Source: Streptomyces varsoviensis
Lineage (GTDB): Bacteria; Actinomycetota; Actinomycetes; Streptomycetales; Streptomycetaceae
Assembly (NCBI RefSeq): GCF_000718635.1
Contig: NZ_JOBF01000022.1
Coordinates: forward strand, 62,001-126,000
Direction: 5' to 3'
Length of the DNA stretch: 64,000 nt
Made by a program: the position numbers and the translations under genes. The notes beneath the pieces were generated by a model that was given only the letters and a program-made list of their open reading frames with translations, ran no database searches and had not been told where the DNA came from. Shown here in pieces: positions 49,041 to 57,219 of this stretch (position 1 is its first letter; every line of letters begins with the position of its first letter).

Positions 49041-50255
49041 ATGATCGACATGGGCGCACGCGATCCGGACGAGTTCTCCGCCGGCCAGTGGCCGGACTGG
49101 AGCTTCTGGAAGGACCCGTCGGAAGGTCCCGGCAGCCGGGGGAGGGGCAGGGGCCGCGCGGCCGTCGCCACGGCCGCGGCACTCGCCTCCCTCACCCTGA
49201 TCGCACGGGCCGAGGACATCGCGCACGGCACGGGACCGCTCCCGCTCACCTCACTCGCGATCGGCCTCGTCGCCTGCTACGGCATCGTCTGCGTACTGGC
49301 GCCCTGGTACGGGCCGATGGCGCTGCGCCGCGAGCGCGTCGCCATCGTGGCCGTGGCCTTCCTGCTCGGAGCGGCACCGGCCGTGCTGCTCGCGACGCCG
49401 TCCTACCTGACCGACCTGACCTACGCCCTCGCGATCGGGCTCATGCTGCTGCCGCTGCGCCACGCGCTGCTGCTCGGTCTCGTCACGGTGCTGGGGCAGA
49501 TCGTCTGGATGCGACTCGACCGGGGCGAGGTGGCCTGGGCGCAGGTCGGCATCCTCGTCGGCGTGACCGCGGCGCTCGGCACCGTCTTCGCCCTCAACTT
49601 CACGATCGGCCACCTGCGGGCCGCGCGCGAGCAGGTCAAGAGGCTGGCCGTGAACCAGGAACGGGAGCGGGTCGCCCGGGACATGCACGACGTCCTCGGC
49701 CACAGCCTCTCCACGATGACCGTCAAACTGGGGCTGACGCGTCGCATCCTGGAGTCCTCCGGAGACGTGGCCCTCGCCGTCGCCCAGGTCACCGAGCTGG
49801 AGAACATGGCCCGTACGGCGCTGTCCGACATCCGGGCCACCGTCTCGGACTACCGCACCCTGTCGCTGGACAGCGAACTCGCCGGCGCCCACATGGCGCT
49901 GCGCGCCGCCGGCATACGGGCCGATCTGCCCGCCGCGACCGATGCCGTGCGCCCCGAGCTGCGCGAGGTGTTCGGCTACGTCGTACGGGAGGCGACCACC
50001 AACGTGCTGCGGCACTCCGACGCGGAACTGTGCACCGTCCGCACCGGGCCCGACTGGGTCGAGGTCACCGACAACGGCGGTTTCACGGGCGGGGCGAGCG
50101 CCGGGAACGGCCTCACGGGCCTCGCGGAACGGCTGACCGCCGTGTCGGGCACCCTCGAACACGGGCCCGCCCCCGGCGGCGGCTTCCGTATCGTCGCCCG
50201 CGGGCCGGACCCGGCGACGCCCCTCACCTGCGCGCGGGAAGCCGAGCCGACATGA
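49041..50255 (+). CDS. NarL-type sensor histidine kinase (DesK-like)
   Basis: The 404-residue protein has five to six membrane helices (about 35-190), then the dimerisation/phospho-acceptor box ERERVARDMHDVLGHSLSTM (His near 220). The ATPase domain has VVREATTNVLRHS (N box), VEVTDNGGF (G1) and GNGLTGLAERL (G2). The stop overlaps the start of the response regulator, its obvious partner. ATG 49041 is one of several nearby Met codons. The signal is unknown. Confidence 0.92.
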   Translation: MIDMGARDPDEFSAGQWPDWSFWKDPSEGPGSRGRGRGRAAVATAAALASLTLIARAEDIAHGTGPLPLTSLAIGLVACYGIVCVLAPWYGPMALRRERVAIVAVAFLLGAAPAVLLATPSYLTDLTYALAIGLMLLPLRHALLLGLVTVLGQIVWMRLDRGEVAWAQVGILVGVTAALGTVFALNFTIGHLRAAREQVKRLAVNQERERVARDMHDVLGHSLSTMTVKLGLTRRILESSGDVALAVAQVTELENMARTALSDIRATVSDYRTLSLDSELAGAHMALRAAGIRADLPAATDAVRPELREVFGYVVREATTNVLRHSDAELCTVRTGPDWVEVTDNGGFTGGASAGNGLTGLAERLTAVSGTLEHGPAPGGGFRIVARGPDPATPLTCAREAEPT

Positions 50256-50857
50256 TCCGCATTCTGCTGGCCGACGACCAGGCCCTCGTACGCGGCGCCC
50301 TCGCGGCCGTGCTCCGGCTGGAGCCCGACTTCGACGTGGTCGCCGAGGTCGGCACCGGCACCGAGGTGCCGGCCGCCGCGCGGCGGACCACGCCCGACAT
50401 CGCGTTGCTGGACGTACAGATGCCCGGCCGTGAGGGCCTGGACGTAGCCGCCGATCTCCAGCGGGCGCTGCCCGGCTGCCGCACCATCATCTGTACGACC
50501 TTCAGCCGGCCCGGCTACCTCGCGCGGGCGGTGGCCGCGGGCGCGTCCGGGTACGTCGTGAAGGATTCCCCGCCGGAACAGCTGGTCGACGCGATCCGCC
50601 GCGTCCACGCCGGCCTGCGCTTCGTGGATCCGGCCCTCGCCGCGGAAGCGCTGGCCCGCGGGGCGAGCCCGTTGACCGGGCGCGAGGCGGACGTGCTGCG
50701 TACGGCCGCCGAGGGCGGCACCGTGGCCGACATCGCCAGGGCTCTCCGGCTGTCCGAGGGCACCGTGCGCAACCACCTGTCGGCGGCGATCGGCAAGACG
50801 CAGGCCCGTACCCGCGCCGAGGCGGCCCGGCTCGCGGAGGCCAACGGCTGGCTGTGA
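50252..50857 (+). CDS. NarL/LuxR-family response regulator
   Basis: The 201-residue protein has a receiver domain with the acidic pair ADDQ, phospho-Asp in IALLDVQMPGREG (near 54), Thr in CTTFSRPGY and Lys in YVVKDSPPEQ. A LuxR-type helix-turn-helix follows (LTGREADVLRTAAEGGTVADIA ... RLSEGTVRNHLS). It forms a two-component pair with the kinase just upstream. Targets are unknown; the adjacent divergent membrane-anchored gene is one candidate. Confidence 0.95.
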   Translation: MIRILLADDQALVRGALAAVLRLEPDFDVVAEVGTGTEVPAAARRTTPDIALLDVQMPGREGLDVAADLQRALPGCRTIICTTFSRPGYLARAVAAGASGYVVKDSPPEQLVDAIRRVHAGLRFVDPALAAEALARGASPLTGREADVLRTAAEGGTVADIARALRLSEGTVRNHLSAAIGKTQARTRAEAARLAEANGWL

Positions 50858-51014
50858 CGGCGGTGTTGGCCATCCGCGGCAGCGATCGACCGCGGCGCGA
50901 AAGGTGCGATACGGGCTGACGTGACGTAGCCCCGGCCGGACGCCCCCGTACGCCACCGGCCACACCTGACCGGCCGGGGCGGAGCGGGGGAGGGCCGGGG
51001 ACGGGCCGGGGGAC

Positions 51015-51029
51015 CGTTTCGGTGGGAAT
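51015..51029 (+). promoter_or_regulatory. MarR box, copy 1
   Basis: CGTTTCGGTGGGAAT lies 23 bases before the MarR start and recurs with one difference at 51587-51601, upstream of the NTF2-like gene. Shared boxes in front of a regulator and the next gene suggest one regulon. Confidence 0.5.
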
Positions 51030-51051
51030 GGTCAGCTGCTACGTTTCCCGG

Positions 51052-51531
51052 ATGAGGAAAGGACCTGCCACGCGAAGCGTCGGGGCGAACGAGCCGCTCG
51101 GCTTCGTGATCGCTTCGGCGGGCAACGCGGCGGCTCTCGCGTTCGAGTCCGCCCTGGCCGCGGAGCACCTGCATCCACGGCACTTCGCCGTCCTGCGCGG
51201 GCTGCGCGACGGCGAGGAGCACTCGCAGCAGCGGCTCGCCTCCTCGCTGGGCATCCCGGCCAGCCGTCTTGTGGGGCTGCTCGGGACGCTGATCGAGAGG
51301 GGCCTGGTGGAGCGGCGCGAGTCGCCGACCGACGCTCGGGTGAAGCTGGTCCGCCTGCGGGAGGAGGGCCGGCGGGAACTGGAGAAGCTGACCCGGCTCG
51401 CGGGCGCCTCGGAAGAGCGGCTGACGGCGGGGCTGACGGCCGAGGACCGGTCCGAGCTGCGCCGGCTGCTCGGCATCGTCTACGCCAACGTCGCCGTCGA
51501 ACCCGAAGGGCGGCCCGTTCGGGCCTGGTGA
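51052..51531 (+). CDS. MarR-family regulator
   Basis: The 159-residue protein has the winged helix with SQQRLASSLGIPASRLVGLLGTLIERGLVERRESPTDARV (read in two parts: recognition helix SRLVGLLGTLIERG; wing Asp-Ala-Arg) and flanking dimer helices. ATG 51052 is chosen; GTG 51022 or ATG 51028 could extend it. A box repeated upstream of the following SnoaL/SgcJ-like gene implies that it controls that gene and itself. Confidence 0.88.
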   Translation: MRKGPATRSVGANEPLGFVIASAGNAAALAFESALAAEHLHPRHFAVLRGLRDGEEHSQQRLASSLGIPASRLVGLLGTLIERGLVERRESPTDARVKLVRLREEGRRELEKLTRLAGASEERLTAGLTAEDRSELRRLLGIVYANVAVEPEGRPVRAW

Positions 51532-51586
51532 TCGCCCCGTTCCGGACCGGTTGCCCAACTGGCCGGCCGTGGGGGCTTGCGCAAAT

Positions 51587-51601
51587 CGTTTCGGTTGGAA
51601 T
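51587..51601 (+). promoter_or_regulatory. MarR box, copy 2
   Basis: CGTTTCGGTTGGAAT is followed by AATTTCAA, giving the imperfect palindrome TTGGAATAATTTCAA. It stands 60-75 bases before the NTF2-like ATG. See copy 1 at 51015-51029. Confidence 0.5.
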
Positions 51602-51660
51602 AATTTCAATGAGAACGAATTGAGGCGCTGCCGTGAGGCGGCCGACCACAGGAGACGACG

Positions 51661-52074
51661 ATGGCGATGGCGGCCACGAACCAGGACACGGTCGAGGGGT
51701 TCCTCGAACGGATCCGGGATGCCTGGGACGCGGGGGACGCGAGCGGCTACGCGGCGCAGTTCGCGGAGGACGCGTCATATGTGATCTTCATGGGGGACGT
51801 GATGCTCGGGCGCGCCGCCATCGAGCGGACCCATCATGAGGTGTTCACCCGGTGGCAGAAGGGCACGCGCATGGCGGTCAGGCCCATCGACGTGCGGATG
51901 CCGGACGAGTCCACGGCGGTGGTGACCACCGTCGGCGGCATCGGCAAGGGCGGCAGGATCGACTTCGACAAGTTTCAGACGTTCACGCTGCACCGCCACA
52001 CGGGGCGCTGGGAATGCGTGGCCTTCCAGAACACGAAGATGAGCCGCCGCTCCAAGCGGGCCTACCGCTCCTGA
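51661..52074 (+). CDS. SgcJ/EcaC-type NTF2-like protein
   Basis: The 137-residue single-domain protein of the NTF2/SnoaL fold has the pattern WDAGDASGYAAQFAEDASYV, HHEVFTRW and a C-terminal strand HRHTGRWECVAFQNT. Members of this group occur as small oxidoreductase- or cyclase-associated proteins without a firm reaction. GGAGACG lies before ATG 51661. It is probably controlled by the MarR protein upstream. Confidence 0.85.
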   Translation: MAMAATNQDTVEGFLERIRDAWDAGDASGYAAQFAEDASYVIFMGDVMLGRAAIERTHHEVFTRWQKGTRMAVRPIDVRMPDESTAVVTTVGGIGKGGRIDFDKFQTFTLHRHTGRWECVAFQNTKMSRRSKRAYRS

Positions 52075-52178
52075 CGGTGTTCGGAACGGTTTCTGGCACG
52101 GCAGTTGGTGCTGGAGTACTGGTCGGCTGTCCGGCTTGTTGATGAAGACGGCGTGAGACAGAGCGCGACGGAGTGACC

Positions 52179-52523
52179 ATGTGGGACGGCCCCTTCTACC
52201 GAGTCAGACGTGACGGATACGAGATCTGCTTCGTGCCCGGTGCCGGGGAGGACCTTGAAAAGGTCTGCAATGTGGACATGTGGGTCATCCGTGATGACGG
52301 CGATCGCTGGTCCGGAACCGTGTTCACTCTCGACGAGGTGCACCGGATCATGGACCGTCAGCGGCAGGCTGGCGATCCAGAGGGCGACTACTGGTGGTGC
52401 TGGGACGGCCTCATCGTGCGCGACGCCGGTGTGCAGTCGATGGTCAAGGTCATCGACGGGCTCGTCGCCGCAGGCGAGCACGAGACAGTCCTTCGCCACG
52501 TCGGGCCCGAAGAGAACCCTTGA
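52179..52523 (+). CDS. Hypothetical protein
   Basis: The 114-residue protein is rich in Trp and Asp (MWDGPFYRVRRDG, DYWWCWDGLIVRD), with a YxxCFVPG segment. It shows no signal or membrane part. ACGGAG lies six bases before ATG 52179; GTG 52173 is an alternative. Small proteins of this look are common in Streptomyces accessory DNA. No family function is known to me. Confidence 0.65.
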   Translation: MWDGPFYRVRRDGYEICFVPGAGEDLEKVCNVDMWVIRDDGDRWSGTVFTLDEVHRIMDRQRQAGDPEGDYWWCWDGLIVRDAGVQSMVKVIDGLVAAGEHETVLRHVGPEENP

Positions 52524-52729
52524 TCTCATTGACTCCCCGGCTGACCGAACGATGCCCCGAACGTGATCGCTCGAATGAGGATTCTGGGGACGCGAACACG
52601 GCCCCGCCTGATCCTGTGCTCCGACCACGAAGGCACTTGACCAGCGAAGGCCGTGGGAAATGAGTCTGCTGCACCACAATGACCGGGACGCGGCATTCGA
52701 CTTCACCTCCCACTTCCGGGACGACTTCT

Positions 52730-53030
52730 ACGGATGTCTGAGGAGTTTCAGCCACATGATCGATCCGCGGAGGTGGAGTCCGGCCTCGTAACTCTCGGGT
52801 GCCTTGTCGTAGCGGGTGGCCAGGCCGCGCCAGGTCTTGATCTTCTGGAAGCAGCGCCCCTGGAGGAGTAGGCCCTGTCCGCGGCCTGGCCGGGCGTGAG
52901 CACGAACGACAAAAGCCGGCCCGCGGCATCGACCGCGCAGTGGATCTTGCTGCTCAGTCCGCCCCGGGACCGGCCGAGACGGGCGGCACCCGCCCTGGCC
53001 CGGCGGCATCGGCCAGGGGGTACTGCACAT
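52730..53030 (-). pseudogene. IS5-type transposase remnant
   Basis: Two pieces of a transposase are seen in different minus-strand frames. LGRSRGGLSSKIHCAVDAAGR with FVLTPGQAAD (about 52890-52990) is the region before the second catalytic Asp. KTWRGLATRYDKAPESYEAG (about 52765-52840) is the typical C-terminus. The middle is missing and frames are broken, so it is inactive. It separates the hypothetical gene from the NTF2-like gene. Confidence 0.8.
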
Positions 53031-53118
53031 ACCACCATGATCTCGGGCTGGCTCCGGTCCCTGCCCCGGTCGAGACTGGACGCAGATGCAACGGGCCGCG
53101 ATACAGGAGATGAATCCC

Positions 53119-53583
53119 ATGAAGGCCAACGGCAGCACCCCTTCCTCCCCCGACGACGAAGTTCGTACGCGCATGCAGGAATGGAAGAAGGCTTTCGAAT
53201 CGAAGGACGTCGACTCCATCATGGCGTTCTACGCGCCCGAGGGCTTCACCGCATTCGACTTGATGCCCCCCTTCCATTTCGAGGGAGGCGAGATGTGGCG
53301 GAAGAACTGGGTGGACTTCTACGAGGCGTTCGACGGCCCGATCGAGCTGGAACTGGCCGACCTTCGTGTCGATGCGCAGGCCGACCTCGCGATCGCGCGA
53401 TGCGCTGTCCGGATGGCCGGAACCATGTTCGGCCGCCCCATGGATTCGTGGGTGCGCACGACCAACTGCTTCCGGCGCGTCGAGGGAGAGTGGCTGATGA
53501 TCCACGACCACGTTTCATGGCCCATCGACTTTGCCACCGGAAAGGCGCTGATGGACCTGACCCCCGCGGGGGCCGGCCGATGA
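53119..53583 (+). CDS. NTF2-like (SnoaL/DUF4440-type) protein
   Basis: The 154-residue protein has the fold pattern MQEWKKAFESKDVDSIMAFYAP, MPPFHFEGGEMWRKNW and the C-terminal WLMIHDHVSWPID. AGGAGA eight bases upstream supports ATG 53119. It overlaps the alpha/beta hydrolase gene (ATGA) and may form a two-gene unit. Similar proteins are ketosteroid-isomerase-like or polyketide-tailoring; no substrate can be named. Confidence 0.85.
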   Translation: MKANGSTPSSPDDEVRTRMQEWKKAFESKDVDSIMAFYAPEGFTAFDLMPPFHFEGGEMWRKNWVDFYEAFDGPIELELADLRVDAQADLAIARCAVRMAGTMFGRPMDSWVRTTNCFRRVEGEWLMIHDHVSWPIDFATGKALMDLTPAGAGR

Positions 53584-54509
53584 GCAGGCCGAGCGCTGAA
53601 GAGATCCTCGACGACGTGGCCCGCTCCTTCGTCAATCCGCTGCGTTCCCCGGTGATGAGGGATCCTTCGCACGTCGGTCTCGACTACGAGAATGTCACCT
53701 TCCCGTCCTCGGACGGCGTCCCCCTCGAAGGATGGTTCATCCCGGCTGACAGCGACGTCGTCGTCGTCCTGAACCATCCCATGGGTTTCAGCCGTGCCGG
53801 TCAGCCGACCAACCTGGAGCCGTGGCAGTCGATTTGGGGCCCAAGCGGCAACGGAACAGAAGTCGACTTCCTGCCCGACTACGCCATCCTGCACGAGGCC
53901 GGGTACAACGTGCTCACGTACGACTTGCGCAACTTCGGCCTGAGCGGTGCCGCCAACGGGGGCGCGGTGACCAGCGGACTGTTCGAGGCGCGTGATGTGG
54001 TGGGCTCCCTGCGACACCTTCGCGCCCGTCCGGACACGGCGTCGATGCGAGTGGCCCTCTTCAGCCGCTGCCTCGGTGCGAACGCCACGTTCGCGGCCAT
54101 GCGGCAAGTGCCGGGGGAGTTCGACGAAGTGCGCTGCCTCGTCGCCTGCCAGCCGGTCTCTGACCTGGTCATCATGGGACGCCTGCTGGAGATCCTCGGC
54201 CTCGGGAAGCAGCGCCTTCCCGAGCTGGATCACCGCGTCATGCTGGGAACCTCCCTTCCCTTCGCGGCTCGCCCCGATACGAGCTGGGCACGGTACGTCC
54301 GCATCCCCACGTATCTGTACGCCGTGCGCCAGGACTCCCTGACCGAGCCGCACGACATCGAGACCGCGTTTGCCATGCTCGACACCGACGACAAGGAGTT
54401 GCAGTGGGTCGAGGACACACACCGTCGGTGGGATGGTTATCTTGAGTTCCAGCGACGCCCGCAGCCGGTCCTCGACTGGTTGCACGCACACATGAGGAGC
54501 CAACCGTGA
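53580..54509 (+). CDS. Alpha/beta hydrolase
   Basis: The 309-residue protein has VVVVLNHPMGFSRAG with the oxyanion His-Pro, LTYDLRNFGLSG, a nucleophile position at VALFSRCLGANATFA (Cys in place of the usual Ser within S-R-C-L-G), a late Asp in YAVRQDSLTEP, and a His in EDTHRRWDGY. The Cys nucleophile makes it resemble dienelactone-hydrolase-like or inactive members. ATG 53580 overlaps the preceding stop. Confidence 0.82.
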   Translation: MSRPSAEEILDDVARSFVNPLRSPVMRDPSHVGLDYENVTFPSSDGVPLEGWFIPADSDVVVVLNHPMGFSRAGQPTNLEPWQSIWGPSGNGTEVDFLPDYAILHEAGYNVLTYDLRNFGLSGAANGGAVTSGLFEARDVVGSLRHLRARPDTASMRVALFSRCLGANATFAAMRQVPGEFDEVRCLVACQPVSDLVIMGRLLEILGLGKQRLPELDHRVMLGTSLPFAARPDTSWARYVRIPTYLYAVRQDSLTEPHDIETAFAMLDTDDKELQWVEDTHRRWDGYLEFQRRPQPVLDWLHAHMRSQP

Positions 54510-54531
54510 CCAACTGCTGTGGAGACCAGCT

Positions 54532-55341
54532 CTGACGGGCGAGAACGCAGACACACTGGGCACGTTCCTGCGCGCACATCGTGAGCGATCGACGATTGCC
54601 CAGGATTCCGGACGGGCGTCGTCCAGGCGACGCACGCCCGGCATGCGCAGATCCGAGGTCGCGGTCACCGCCGGTATCAGCGTGGAGTGGTATTCGCGAT
54701 TGGAGCAGGGGCGGGGCGGGCGCCCGTCGATCCAAGTCCTGGAAGCGATCTGCGAGGCCCTGCGGCTGAAGCCGAAGGAGCGGGAACACGCCTTCCTGCT
54801 CGCCTACGGCAAGGTCGGCGCCTCCCATCAGGAGCTGAGCCCTGACGAGAGGCGCAAGCTGCGCGTGGTGCTCGACGCGCTGGAACCGTGCCCTGCGTAT
54901 CTGAAGTCCCCGTCGTGGGACATCCTCGAATGGAACGCCGCCGCAGCACGTGTCCTGACCGGTTACGCGTCCCTGCCCGCCGCGGAACGCAACGTGCTCC
55001 GCATCCTGTTCACGCATCCCGACTCTCGCAGGCGGATCCGGGACTGGCCCACCGAGGCGAAACTGGCCGTCGCGACGTTCCGCTCAGAGCTGGTCCGCTG
55101 GGAAGACCGCTCCCCGCGGGTACAGGCACTGATCCACGACCTGCGCACCACCTCGCCGGAGTTCGACGAGATCTGGCGGCGCAACGAGGTCGGGCACCTG
55201 GGGGAGGGAAAGAAGACCTTCCTCCTGCCTGACGGGTCGGAGACGACCATGCAGTACGCGTCCTTCAGCATCGACGCCCATCCGGGGACGGGCCTCGTGG
55301 TGTACACGCCGACGACCGGTGCGGCATCTCCGGCGCCCTAG
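54532..55341 (+). CDS. XRE-family regulator with MmyB-like ligand domain, probable CTG start
   Basis: The protein has 269 residues if read from CTG 54532. The helix-turn-helix (about 35-100: RRRTPGMRRSEVAV, GISVEWYSRLEQGR) is followed by the MmyB-like domain that binds a small ligand (CPAYLKSPSWDILEWNAAA, then ATFRSELVRW). The reading frame is open and homologous upstream of the first ATG (54643), where residues such as LGTFLRAHRERS belong to the family N-terminus. No ATG, GTG or TTG is in frame there. GGAG lies seven bases before CTG 54532. The alternative is an N-truncated protein from 54643. Confidence 0.8.
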   Translation: MTGENADTLGTFLRAHRERSTIAQDSGRASSRRRTPGMRRSEVAVTAGISVEWYSRLEQGRGGRPSIQVLEAICEALRLKPKEREHAFLLAYGKVGASHQELSPDERRKLRVVLDALEPCPAYLKSPSWDILEWNAAAARVLTGYASLPAAERNVLRILFTHPDSRRRIRDWPTEAKLAVATFRSELVRWEDRSPRVQALIHDLRTTSPEFDEIWRRNEVGHLGEGKKTFLLPDGSETTMQYASFSIDAHPGTGLVVYTPTTGAASPAP

Positions 55342-55409
55342 GTGCTGTTTGGAGTTCGGTTCCAGGTGTGGCTCGGTGGCGTGTTTGGGGTGGCTGGTAG
55401 AACTCGGGT

Positions 55410-55846
55410 GTGGCGCGTTTTGACGTGACGGATGCCGAGTGGGCCTTGATCGAGCCGCTGCTGCCAGTGGCGGCCACCGGGCCGTTGCCGCGGCGGGTGC
55501 GGGACCAGTTCAACGGGGTGCTGTGGCGGTTTCGGACCGGCAGTGGCTGGCGTGACGTTCCCGAGCGGTACGGGCCCTGGTCCACGGTCTACTCCCGGTT
55601 CAGCGGCTGGGCCAGGGCCGGAGTGTTCCAGGGCCTGATGGCCGCCTTGATCGCCGAGGCGGCCGCGCGGGGGCAGGTCGGCCTGCATCTGGTCAGCGTG
55701 GACTCCACGATCGTGCCGGCGCATCACGAATCGGACCGACCAGCAGGCCAACCGGAAGAAGAAGGGCCCGGCCGGCGGGCGGCCGGTCACCTACGATCCC
55801 GAGCGCTACAAGCAACGCAACACCATCGAGCGCCCTAAGACCGGCG
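55410..55846 (+). pseudogene. IS5-family transposase remnant
   Basis: Residues 1-110 read MARFDVTDAEWALIEPLLP, GVLWRFRTGSGWRDVPERYG and VSVDSTIVPAHH, the start of an IS5-type transposase. Then the frame shifts: KKKGPAGGRPVTYDPERYKQRNTIER follows in the +1 frame near 55760-55845, skipping the middle of the catalytic domain. It is inactive. Its right end abuts the integrase remnant, which it appears to interrupt. Confidence 0.85.
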
Positions 55847-56191
55847 AGGTTCATGACGACCGCGGGCTGAAGAACCGCGAACCCGAAGAGGTGCGGCCGA
55901 CCCCCCTGCCGCCGCCGCTCGTAGCGATCTGGCGGTACGGCCGTGTGGGCCGAAGCCCGGGAATTCGGTCTGCCGCCCGAACTGGTCAAGAGCCCCCTGG
56001 CGGACCGCCCGTATGATCTGTGCCACTCGGCGCTGTCCACGTGGCTCAACGCCGGAGCCGACCCCACGGAGGTCGCCGAACGCGCAGGCAACACCGTTGA
56101 GGTGCTGCTGGCCCGATACGCCAAGTGTCTCCATGGACGCCACGTCGTAGCCAACAAGCGCATCGAAGATCTGCTACTTGAATACGCGTGA
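55847..56191 (+). pseudogene. Tyrosine integrase, C-terminal remnant
   Basis: The sequence reads GEVHDDRGLKNREPEEVRPTPLPPPLVAIWR in one frame (two overlapping motifs) and, after a shift near 55935, SPLADRPYDLCHSALSTWLNAG and EVAERAGNTVEVLLARYAKCLHG. That is the end of an actinomycete phage/AICE-type integrase. The catalytic Arg-x-x-His is altered: family RPYDLRHAALS reads RPYDLCHSALS, so the catalytic Arg is Cys. The Tyr in LLARYAKC remains. It ends 175 bp from the att site beside tRNA-Arg, the normal place for int. Confidence 0.88.
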
Positions 56192-56365
56192 TGGTGATCA
56201 CTCCGAACGCCCCGAGGTGAACACCTCGGGGCGTTCGCTAGGTGATGACTTGGGCGGCTGGCGAGCCAAATGTCCGATCCCGCGTATGTCCCGCAGTGCG
56301 TGTCCTAAGGGTGCTCTCGGTGGTACCTCGCTGCATATAGCAGTAGGCCCTCCGATCTGGCCTAG

Positions 56366-56444
56366 TGCCTGATCAGAGGGCCTATCGGGCACCTGAACTG
56401 CGGTGCCCCCGGCAGGATTCGAACCTGCGCACACGGCTCCGGAG
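56366..56444. other. Right attachment-site copy overlapping tRNA-Arg
   Basis: This 79-bp segment is nearly identical to 45684-45762. It includes the 3' half of the intact tRNA-Arg(CCG) gene and 38 bp downstream. With the integrase remnant next to it, this is the int-proximal end of the element. Confidence 0.85.
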
Positions 56445-56475
56445 GCCGTTGCTCTATCCCCTGAGCTACGGGGGC
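56404..56475 (-). tRNA. tRNA-Arg (anticodon CCG)
   Basis: The 72-nt cloverleaf has acceptor GCCCCCG/CGGGGGC, D stem GCTC/GAGC, anticodon loop CTCCGGA with stem ACGGC/GCCGT, and T arm GCAGG-TTCGAAT-CCTGC. The discriminator is A and CC follows in the gene. Actinomycete integrative elements often use this kind of site; here the 3' half is duplicated 10.7 kb away. Confidence 0.97.
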
Positions 56476-56710
56476 GTGTCGCTCGTTTGCCTGGCGACGG
56501 GTAGAACACTACCAGCTTCGGGAGGGTGCCCAGGAACGGGTATTCGCGGGGGTCGGGGCGGGCGGTGGGGAGCGTGGGGGAGGGGGGAGTTTGTGGGGGA
56601 TTTTTGGGGGATCTCCCATACGTGAGGGATTCGACCTGGATGTGCTCCCTCACATGGCGGAAGTGGGGAAAACCCGGACGCAGCAGGAGGTGCGCGCCTA
56701 CCCTCTAGTT

Positions 56711-57175
56711 GTGCCGGGCGCGACCGGCCGGGTCCTTGTCGTGGATGACAACAAGGTGATCCGGCAACTGATCAGGGTCAACCTCGAACTCGAAGGGTTC
56801 GAGGTCGTGACCGCGGCCGATGGTGCCGAGTGTCTGGAGATCATTCATCGGGTGCGGCCCGATGTCGTGACGCTGGATGTGGTCATGCCCCGGCTCGACG
56901 GGCTGCGTACCGCCGCCCGGCTGCGGGCCGATCCGCGGACGAGTGGGCTGCCCATCGCGATCATCAGCGCCTGTACCCAGCCCGAGGTGGACAGCGGTCG
57001 GGCGGTGGGGGTGGACGCGTTTTTGGCCAAGCCGTTCGAGCCCGCCGAGATGGTGCGGCTGGTGCGGCGGCTGATGGGGCGGGGCGGCGACGAGGAGGGC
57101 GAGGACGCCGGGCTGCCGGACTCGGCCGCGCCCGGCGGGGCCGACGCGGAGTCGGTGGGGCGTCCCGCGGGGTGA
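56711..57175 (+). CDS. Response regulator (single receiver domain)
   Basis: The receiver protein has about 154 residues: VLVVDDNKVIRQL, phospho-Asp in VTLDVVMPRLDG, Ser/Thr-site in IAIISACTQPEV and Lys in FLAKPFEPAEMV. A short Gly/Asp-rich tail follows and there is no DNA-binding domain. TACCCT seven bases ahead of GTG 56711 looks like a -10 box, so a leaderless mRNA from 56711 is likely; ATG 56654 would add 19 residues. The gene between tRNA-Arg and the ArgRS-like gene is a conserved Streptomyces arrangement. Confidence 0.85.
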   Translation: MPGATGRVLVVDDNKVIRQLIRVNLELEGFEVVTAADGAECLEIIHRVRPDVVTLDVVMPRLDGLRTAARLRADPRTSGLPIAIISACTQPEVDSGRAVGVDAFLAKPFEPAEMVRLVRRLMGRGGDEEGEDAGLPDSAAPGGADAESVGRPAG

Positions 57176-57219
57176 AACCTGTTCGCGGAGGTGCCCCCGG
57201 TCTCCCATACGCTTGTCCT

